Part shown: one piece after another, positions 55,039 to 64,000 of the stretch
Layout: the number at the start of each line of letters is the position of its first letter
Position numbering within the stretch: position 1 is the stretch's first letter
Assembly: GCF_001613505.1 (NCBI RefSeq)
Contig: NZ_BDCM01000003.1
Span: forward strand, 1-64,000
Direction: 5' to 3'
Origin: Nocardia mikamii NBRC 108933
Lineage (GTDB): Bacteria; Actinomycetota; Actinomycetes; Mycobacteriales; Mycobacteriaceae
DNA: 64,000 bases
Notes under the pieces: generated by a model
Databases searched by the model: none
The model's input: the letters and a program-made list of their open reading frames with translations, nothing else
Told to the model about the DNA's origin: nothing
Program-made: the position numbers and the translations under genes

Positions 55039-56732
55039 CGTGCGGCGAACTTCTTGCCGAGTGCGGCCAGCGCGGCCGGATCCAGACCGGAAGCGCTCAT
55101 CGGCGCGACGGGGGCGGGCTGTTCGGCGGCCGGGGCCGCCTCGGCCTCGGTCAGCTGTGCGGCCATCTCGTGCACCGCCGGGAATTCGAACACCTTCTGC
55201 ACGTCCAGCGCATAGCCTCGCTCACCGAGCAGGGTGACCATGCGCAGTGCGGCGATGCTGTCACCGCCCAGGGAGAAGAAGGTGTCGGCGCGGCCGACCT
55301 CGTCGTCCGCGTCCAGCTCGAGCACCTCACGAATGGTGTCGGCGATCAGCCGTTCGGCATCCGTGCTGGGCTCTCCGCCGAGGCCGGTGCCTCCGGAGTA
55401 CGACGCGTTCCGTTCGAACACCGTCGGAAGCTCCACATCGCGCAGCGGATTTTCCGAGGCCGCAGCACAATTCAGCAGCCATCGCTCGATTCCGCTTGCG
55501 AGCGTATCGAATTCATCACTCCCCGCGAGTGCCGCCGGGAATTCCAGGGTCACCGCCACCTCCTCGGCTCCGGTGACGACATCGGCGACGACATCCACTC
55601 CGTGCGGCCGCGCCACCCGCCGGGCGATCTCGCGCGCATTCGCACCGGTCACCTCGGTTCGGGTGGTGACCAGGGCTTGGAAGGGCGCGCCCGCGCCGAC
55701 GGCGGCGGCACCGCGCAGCTGATGCGTGATCCGCTCGATCCGGGCCGCGGCATGGGCGCGCGCGGGCACCGCGAGCTCCGCGACCTGCGCCAGCAGCGCT
55801 CCCGGGGTGGACGCCGTGGCGGTGTCCACGCGCAGCACCAGATGGTTCGCATAGGCGCCGAGCGCCGAATCCTCCTGTGCGCCGGTACGTCCCGCGTCGG
55901 CGATGCCGATCGGCACATCATCGCCGAGACCCGCCTGGCCCAGCACCGCGGCCAGTGCGGCGACCACGGACAATTCGACGTCGTGATCGCCGAAGGCAGC
56001 CGTCGGAACCCGGAGGGTGCGCGTCGCGGCGCCCGCACCCGATTCCACGGCGGAATCAGCGGCCACCGCCACGCTCGCCCGCTCCGGCAGGTCGGCCAGC
56101 CGAGCCAGCCAGTACCCGAGGTCGGGGTCGGCGGCGGCATCGCCGACCAGCGACTTCATCTGTGCCATCGCGTAGTCCCGATACTGCCTCACGGGCTCGG
56201 CGACCGACCCCTCGACCAGTTCCGCGACCAGCAGTTCGAGACTGCGATCGTCGGCTGCGACCGGATGAGCGGTGAGGGACAGAATGTCTCGATCGGGCGT
56301 GCGGTGCAGTCTGATCCGGATCGGCAGCTCGCGCACCGGATCGATGCGGTGCGCGGCATCGGAACGCAGCGCGGCGTCGAGGTCCGAGGCGGCGGTGTCG
56401 ACCGTCTCGACCACCGTATCGGGCGCATCGACGACACGCTGGTAGGGAATCCGACGATCGTCCGGATAGACCGTGCGCAGAATGTCGTGCCGGCTCACCG
56501 CGGCGACCGCGGCCCGCTCCAGATCGGCCGGTCCGAGGTCGCCGGTGATCTCCAGGGCGAGAAAGAGATTCGTCGCCGCGACGCCGCGCAGTCGTTCCGG
56601 TAGCAGGGCGGCCTGCTGGGCCGGGGACAACGGGATGCCCCGCCCGCCCGTTCGCGACTCCGTCGCGGCCGCAGCGGTTTTCGGAGCAGACGTGGCCGGC
56701 GCGGCCGTATTCGGCACGGGCGAATCAGACAT
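55035..56732 (-). CDS. C*-PCP didomain (condensation-like, no adenylation)
   Basis: A 565-residue protein. After ~30 low-complexity residues comes a condensation-type domain (about 34-460; LSPAQQAALLPER start) whose active motif HHxxxDG reads HPVAADD at 156-162, so the catalytic second His is Pro. A good PCP follows (FFSLGGDSIAALRM, Ser near 491) and a Pro/Ala tail. With no A domain in cis, its PCP must be loaded in trans or by acyl transfer. The ATG is 13 nt after the binding-protein stop, and the end overlaps the next NRPS by 4 nt. It could act as an X-like recruiting domain. Role inferred. Confidence 0.85.
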   Translation of the reverse strand: MSDSPVPNTAAPATSAPKTAAAATESRTGGRGIPLSPAQQAALLPERLRGVAATNLFLALEITGDLGPADLERAAVAAVSRHDILRTVYPDDRRIPYQRVVDAPDTVVETVDTAASDLDAALRSDAAHRIDPVRELPIRIRLHRTPDRDILSLTAHPVAADDRSLELLVAELVEGSVAEPVRQYRDYAMAQMKSLVGDAAADPDLGYWLARLADLPERASVAVAADSAVESGAGAATRTLRVPTAAFGDHDVELSVVAALAAVLGQAGLGDDVPIGIADAGRTGAQEDSALGAYANHLVLRVDTATASTPGALLAQVAELAVPARAHAAARIERITHQLRGAAAVGAGAPFQALVTTRTEVTGANAREIARRVARPHGVDVVADVVTGAEEVAVTLEFPAALAGSDEFDTLASGIERWLLNCAAASENPLRDVELPTVFERNASYSGGTGLGGEPSTDAERLIADTIREVLELDADDEVGRADTFFSLGGDSIAALRMVTLLGERGYALDVQKVFEFPAVHEMAAQLTEAEAAPAAEQPAPVAPMSASGLDPAALAALGKKFAAR

Positions 56733-56745
56733 GGGTAATCAGTCC

Positions 56746-57747
56746 TTACTTGCCGACGGTCGCGAAGGTCGGTTCGAGCTTGTCGAGCAGATACGGCACC
56801 GACAGCGCGGTCGGCTGGTTGATGGCGTTGATCGTGATCATGTCGACGAACGAGATGCCGCCCTGGCGCACCGACGGCAGATCCGCGTAGCCGGGCAACT
56901 GGGTGAACTTCTCCCGCAGGCCCGGCGCCGCGCCGCACACCAGCAGATCGGAGGTCAGATCACCGAGCCGTTCCGGCGAGAGCGCCAGCCGTCCGCCCGA
57001 GGGGGCCTCGGCGACCAGTTTCGCCGGCATCGTCATCCCGAGCCGCGTGAACACCTGCGCGGAACCGTCTTTCGGATCCGCCAGCACCATCAGCTGCGTG
57101 GGCGTGGTGAGCATGCAGGTGAGGAAGGTCTTGCCCTTCAGGCCCGGATGTTTCGCGGCGACCGCGTCGATCGTGCCGTGCACATCGGCGACCACCTTGT
57201 CGGCCTGGTCCTGCTTGTGCAGCGCCTTGCCGAGGGCCTGAACCTGGTCCTCCCACGGGTCGATCTGCGCAGAGGACAGCGGCCCGATGGTCGGGGCCAG
57301 CTTGGACAGCTTGTCGTACATGGCCTTGTCCATCATGTAGCCCGGCGCCACGATGAGATCGGGTTCGAGCGCCGCGATCTGCTCGACCACATCGCCGCCC
57401 ATGTTCAGGGCCTTGGACTGTTGCGGCAGCGACGGCGGCAGCCACGGCACGGTCATCCCGGCCCCGGCGCCGGGCACCAGATAGCCGACCGGGGTGACCC
57501 CGAGCGAGACGGCCGCGTCCAGCCAGGCCGGGCCGAGGGTCACCACGCGCTTGGGCGTGCCGTCGACGGTGGTGGTGCCCATGCTGTGCTCGATCGTCAC
57601 GGCCCCACCGGAATCGGCGTCGTCCGAACCGGATCCGCAGGCGGCCACGGCGCTCACCAGACCCAGGATCAGCGCCAGCAACGCGGTTCGCAGCACCGCG
57701 CCGTATGCGCGCATGCCGCGGCGCGCGGATGTTCGACCTGGGTTCAT
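56746..57747 (-). CDS. Siderophore-binding lipoprotein (ABC substrate-binding, FecB/CeuE-like)
   Basis: A 333-residue lipoprotein. The signal peptide ends in a lipobox VAAC with the lipidated Cys at 37; the mature protein begins GSGSDDADSGG. The helical-backbone binding-protein family III fold is recognisable: KRVVTLGPAWLDAAVSLGVT at the start, DVVEQIAALEPDLIVAPGYM, then the C-terminal lobe DLTSDLLVCGAAPG. It should capture the ferric siderophore outside the membrane and hand it to the IrtAB-like importer encoded in the same operon. An iron box is 57 nt upstream. Confidence 0.9.
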   Translation of the reverse strand: MNPGRTSARRGMRAYGAVLRTALLALILGLVSAVAACGSGSDDADSGGAVTIEHSMGTTTVDGTPKRVVTLGPAWLDAAVSLGVTPVGYLVPGAGAGMTVPWLPPSLPQQSKALNMGGDVVEQIAALEPDLIVAPGYMMDKAMYDKLSKLAPTIGPLSSAQIDPWEDQVQALGKALHKQDQADKVVADVHGTIDAVAAKHPGLKGKTFLTCMLTTPTQLMVLADPKDGSAQVFTRLGMTMPAKLVAEAPSGGRLALSPERLGDLTSDLLVCGAAPGLREKFTQLPGYADLPSVRQGGISFVDMITINAINQPTALSVPYLLDKLEPTFATVGK

Positions 57748-57808
57748 TGCACAGCTCCTTGTACTTCGCTCCGGGCGACTCGCGATCCCGGCCCTCTCGA
57801 ATCGTAGC

Positions 57809-60942
<3,134 letters not shown>

Positions 60943-60946
<4 letters not shown>

Positions 60947-61884
60947 CGCGGGGCGTCGGTGAGATAACCACCGCGAGCGAAGAATTCGGCGCCGTCGTGC
61001 TCGGCGCCGTCGGCGGTGCGCACCCGGGTGACGACCAGTCCGAGATTGCCACCGCGATGTGCGTCCGGCCCGCAGATCACCACGCCACCGCCCTCCTGCA
61101 CGACCACTCGGCCGGGGGTTCCGCCGTAGCGGGCCTGCGACAGGGTGGCGGCGGTGATCTCCACCTTCTCGCCGCGGTAGTAGGAGAACGCCCGCGGATA
61201 CGGCTCGGACAGCGCGCGCACGAAACGCTCGAGATCCACTGCGTCCCAGTGCCAGTCGATGCGGCTGTCGCGCTCGGACCGCTTGTGGAAGTAGGTGCGC
61301 TCGGCCTTGTCCTGCGGCCGCCAGACCGCGGTGCCGGATTCGATCGCGCTCAGCGCCTCCTGGAGCGCGCCCGGAATCAATTCCATTCCGGCGAGGACGA
61401 GTTCGGTTCCGGTGGCGGTCGGGCCGATCGGCAACGAGCGCTGCACGATGATGTCGCCGGTGTCGAGCTGTTCGTCCATCCGGTGCACGGTGAGGCCGAA
61501 TTCGGATTCACCGCTGATCAGCGCCCACAGCACGGGCGAGAACCCGGTGAACTTCGGCAGCAGCGAATCGTGCAGATTCAGCGTCCCGTGCGGCGGCATC
61601 AGGTACAGCTCCGGCGGCATCCAGGTGTACCAGCTGTTGACCACGATGATGTCGGGTTCGGCGTGCTTGACCAGGTCGATGGTCTCCGCGTCGGCGCGCT
61701 CGGTCAGGTGGACCGGAATGCCGTGTTCGCGCGCCAGTTCCTCGACCGAATCGGACCAGATGCCCTTGTAGGCGTGTTCACTCGCGGGGTGGGTGACCGC
61801 GAGAACCACCTCGTGTTCCGAATCGATCAGGGCCTGCAGCGTTTGACGACCCCAGGTCTGATAACCGAACGACACGATACGCAT
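60943..61884 (-). CDS. N-hydroxy-amino-acid formyltransferase (methionyl-tRNA formyltransferase-like)
   Basis: A 313-residue formyltransferase with the 10-formyl-tetrahydrofolate fold. The catalytic Asn 103, His 105 and Asp 141 (TLNLHDSLLPKFTG, EQLDTGD) have the spacing of the E. coli tRNA formyltransferase triad. Such enzymes formylate the hydroxylamine of N-hydroxylysine or N-hydroxyornithine in several siderophore clusters (for example coelichelin and rhodochelin), and a formyl hydroxamate occurs in nocobactin-type molecules. It lies between an MbtG-like hydroxylase and an NRPS, with an iron box at its start. Confidence 0.9.
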
Positions 61885-61907
61885 GAACCGAACCTCTTCC
61901 CTCGAAC

Positions 61908-61926
61908 TAAGGGTAGCCTAGCCTAC
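61908..61926 (-). promoter_or_regulatory. Iron box (DtxR/IdeR-type) before the formyltransferase
   Basis: TAAGGGTAGCCTAGCCTAC matches 14 of 19 consensus positions, 24 nt upstream of the formyltransferase start and 14 nt after the hydroxylase stop. Confidence 0.7.
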
Positions 61927-61940
61927 AGTTTGCCGGGTGA

Positions 61941-63230
61941 TCATTCCGGGCGCTGCCCGGCCCCGATCCGTGCCACCGCGGCGGCCCGGCGAACCGGCAC
62001 CTCACCCAGCACCCGATCCGAAAGTTCGCCCAGACAACTGAGATTGGGGAAGCCGGGCCCCTGCGCCATCCCCGCGAGATTCGGCAGGTAGAGCTTGGCG
62101 TCGAGGCCGGACACCGCCAGATCGTGGCCGATGGCCGCCTCCAGCCGGGCATGGGTGACGGGCCCGCCCACCGCGAGCTCCACCAGATCCGAGGCGTCGG
62201 CATCGAACAGATCCAGGAACCACAACGGCTGGCCACCGGTCGCGTCGACCACCAGATCGAAGGCGTGCATCTGATCGGGACGCAATTCGTTGCGCAAGGT
62301 GAGCGCCACCCCCTCGCCGCGCTCGGCCACCCGCACCACGCGCCCCTGGAGATGATGAACGCGATTGTCCCCCAGCACGTTCTCCTGCACCCGCACCGAG
62401 AACACGCCCCGATCGGTGCGGCGAATGACGTCGCGGCGCTCCTGCAGGCTCAGTGCCCGCCACTTCGCCGGATCACTGAACAGCGCATTCTCGAAATAGC
62501 TTTCGCCGCGCGTGTAGATGGTGGCCGCGGGCGAGATCACCGACACGGTGAGGACATCGTGGCGGACCAGTTCGTCCACCGCCGACCCCGCGGTCTCACC
62601 ACCGCCGATCACCGCCGCCCGCGAGGAGACGGGCAGCCGGCGCTTCCCCGCGAGATCCCAGAAGTCCGCGATGCTCAGCACCTTCGGATGTTCGGCCAGC
62701 GCGCGCCGGCTGTCGCCCGGGCCGGTGATCATCAGCCCGTCGCAGTCGATTTCGGTCTCCACACCGGAACCGTCGGCCACCGCGACCAGCCAGCCGTCGG
62801 CGGCCGGGCGAATCCGGCGCACCGCGCCCATCACCATCTCGACCTCGGCCTTGCGGGCGACCCACTGCAGATAGTTGGCCCAGACGTGGTGATGCGGATT
62901 GGGCCGGCCCCGGTCGATCCACTCGGCATAGGTGCCGTTCTCGACCAGGAACGAAGTCCAGCTGTAGGCGATCATCGCGCGGTCGATCGCGCGGTTGTGG
63001 CCGCGCGCCCAGGTGGAGTGATACGGGAAGCCGACATCCTTTTCGGGGCTGGTGCCGAGCCGATGCTGGCCGTCGGTCCATCCGCCGCTGGGCAGCCAAT
63101 TGCCGCCCACCGCATGCGGTTCCACCACGACCACGCGCGGAGCGGGTAAGCCCAGGTCCCGCAGCACCCGAGCCTTCGCCGCCACTGCCATCGCTTTCGG
63201 CCCGGCTCCGACCACGAGAAGCGTCTTCAC
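61941..63230 (-). CDS. mbtG: L-lysine/ornithine N-monooxygenase (MbtG-like)
   Basis: A 429-residue flavoprotein from GTG 63230 (GGGAG upstream), close to the 431 residues of mycobacterial MbtG. The FAD site is GAGPKAM near the N-terminus; the NADPH region is AAVIGGGETAGSAVDELVRH; the C-terminal ATGG segment (LVVDATGGQPLW) is a family mark. It hydroxylates the side-chain amine of lysine (inferred from MbtG similarity; ornithine not excluded), the first step to each hydroxamate ligand. It precedes the formyltransferase with only an iron box between. Confidence 0.9.
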   Translation of the reverse strand: MKTLLVVGAGPKAMAVAAKARVLRDLGLPAPRVVVVEPHAVGGNWLPSGGWTDGQHRLGTSPEKDVGFPYHSTWARGHNRAIDRAMIAYSWTSFLVENGTYAEWIDRGRPNPHHHVWANYLQWVARKAEVEMVMGAVRRIRPAADGWLVAVADGSGVETEIDCDGLMITGPGDSRRALAEHPKVLSIADFWDLAGKRRLPVSSRAAVIGGGETAGSAVDELVRHDVLTVSVISPAATIYTRGESYFENALFSDPAKWRALSLQERRDVIRRTDRGVFSVRVQENVLGDNRVHHLQGRVVRVAERGEGVALTLRNELRPDQMHAFDLVVDATGGQPLWFLDLFDADASDLVELAVGGPVTHARLEAAIGHDLAVSGLDAKLYLPNLAGMAQGPGFPNLSCLGELSDRVLGEVPVRRAAAVARIGAGQRPE

Positions 63231-63349
63231 TGGTACTCCCGTTCTGTGATTCCAGCCACCGCCCAGCCGGTCGCCGGGGCGTTCAGCTGCGCAGATCCGA
63301 CATATCGGGAAGAGCGGATCCACCCGAAGTCGACTGAGTATTACCTACC

Positions 63350-63368
63350 TTTGCATAGGCTTACCTTA
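63350..63368. promoter_or_regulatory. Iron box (DtxR/IdeR-type) between the hydroxylase and the MTB12-like gene
   Basis: TTTGCATAGGCTTACCTTA matches 14 of 19 consensus positions. It is in a divergent promoter region, 120 nt before the hydroxylase and 79 nt before the secreted-protein gene, so it could control either or both. Confidence 0.6.
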
Positions 63369-63446
63369 TATTGCTTAGTGGTGCCAGCCCTTGCGGAACG
63401 ATTGCGAGGCACGGCACTCCTGTCCCCCAACTGATCGGATACGACC

Positions 63447-63911
63447 ATGATCAAGATCAAATCCCGTGCCGTTGCGGCGTTTTCGCTGGCCGCCGTGGTC
63501 TTCGCCGGCGGCGTCGCCTCCGTGACCCCGGCCGTGGCCGCGCCGATCGCCGCCCCTGTGCACGCCGCCGCTCCGGGTGTCGGCGAGCTGCAGAGCAAGC
63601 TGGAGTTGGTGCTCGACCCGAACGGTTCGCGGTCCGCTCGCGCCAACGAGCTGGAGGCCGGCGAGGCCGGTCTGAGCCTGGTCGACCAGGTCGGCGGCGT
63701 CATGGCCTCGGTGCCCGGATTCCAGTGGCAGGCCGTCGCTCCGGTGAACGTGCAGGGCGACACCCTGACTCACAACCTGCAGATCAACGTCCCCGGCTTC
63801 GATGCCATGTACATCGAGCTGAAGTGGAAGGACATCGACGGCACCTGGAAGCTGACCCGCGAATCCGAGTGCACGATCGCCTATTACGCGAACCTGCCCT
63901 GCACCGTTTAG
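63447..63911 (+). CDS. MTB12/CFP2-like secreted antigen
   Basis: A 154-residue protein with a classic signal peptide (MIKIKSRAVAAFSLAAVVFA, cleavage likely near residue 32) and a mature domain ELQSKLELVLDPNGSRSARA, then LVDQVGGVMASVPGFQWQAV, ending in a Cys pair (ECTIAYYANLPCTV) that may form a disulfide. Size and layout fit the low-molecular-weight antigen MTB12 (CFP2) family of Mycobacteriales. Its function is unknown. Divergent from the hydroxylase and next to an iron box. Confidence 0.7.
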   Translation: MIKIKSRAVAAFSLAAVVFAGGVASVTPAVAAPIAAPVHAAAPGVGELQSKLELVLDPNGSRSARANELEAGEAGLSLVDQVGGVMASVPGFQWQAVAPVNVQGDTLTHNLQINVPGFDAMYIELKWKDIDGTWKLTRESECTIAYYANLPCTV

Positions 63912-63918
63912 TGCACGA

Positions 63919-63954
63919 GCGGTCCCGGGCGCCCGCCGTCGCGCCCGGGACCGC
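63919..63954 (+). terminator. Strong hairpin after the MTB12-like gene
   Basis: A perfect 14-bp GC-rich stem (GCGGTCCCGGGCGC and its complement) with an 8-nt loop, 8 nt after the stop codon. Confidence 0.65.
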
Positions 63955-64000
63955 CATCGCGGACGCCCGGGCCACTCGCCCGACAGCCCCGCCCGCTCCA

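Overview
The window is high-GC actinobacterial DNA and looks like a Nocardia-type member of the Mycobacteriales. The signs are a WXG100-type secreted-toxin locus, a split spc ribosomal operon, tandem secretory lipases, an MTB12-type secreted antigen, and above all a large mycobactin/nocobactin-like siderophore locus carrying DtxR/IdeR-type iron boxes. The genus is an inference from gene content; no rRNA gene is present.

Layout. (1) 1-2.1 kb: the 5' part of a WXG100-like polymorphic-toxin-type protein with Gly/Pro repeats, preceded by a YbaB/EbfC-like gene. (2) 2.4-8.2 kb and 12.6-14.1 kb: the spc ribosomal protein operon (rplN-rplX-rplE-rpsN, then rpsH-rplF-rplR-rpsE-rpmD-rplO), followed by secY-adk-map. 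The operon is broken between rpsN and rpsH by about 4.4 kb holding a four-gene Roadblock/LC7 operon, a YoaK-type membrane protein and a Uma2-type protein. Each half has a candidate promoter of the same kind. (3) 14.5-23.1 kb: an M13 zinc metalloprotease lipoprotein, a glycogen-debranching-like glycosidase, an AlkB alkane hydroxylase and two tandem secretory lipases. (4) 23.2-63.9 kb: the siderophore locus, interrupted by a small accessory island at 41.6-46.7 kb.

Siderophore locus. The first block is read leftward from an iron box at 40.7 kb: an ArCP-Cy-A-PCP synthetase (MbtB-like), a C-A-PCP-E-C synthetase, a thioesterase, a KS (MbtC-like) and an AT-KR-ACP (MbtD-like). A three-gene ABC-2 exporter with its own iron box follows. 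A ferric-siderophore reductase (SIP) is read divergently from 40.8 kb. The second block, 46.7-63.2 kb, is also read leftward: a lysine N-hydroxylase (MbtG-like), a formyltransferase, a C*-A-PCP synthetase, a siderophore-binding lipoprotein, a C*-PCP protein, a C-A-PCP-E* synthetase and an IrtAB-like ABC importer. Six iron boxes punctuate the locus. The parts list fits a salicyl-capped, N-formyl-N-hydroxylysine lipopeptide siderophore of the nocobactin family, but there are four adenylation domains where mycobactin/nocobactin logic needs three. Two condensation domains also lack the catalytic histidine. The product may therefore not be plain nocobactin. Salicylate synthase, salicylate-AMP ligase and an MbtH-like protein are not in the window.

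Most genes are packed with ATGA/GTGA overlaps. Strong GC-rich hairpins lie in the convergent junctions.
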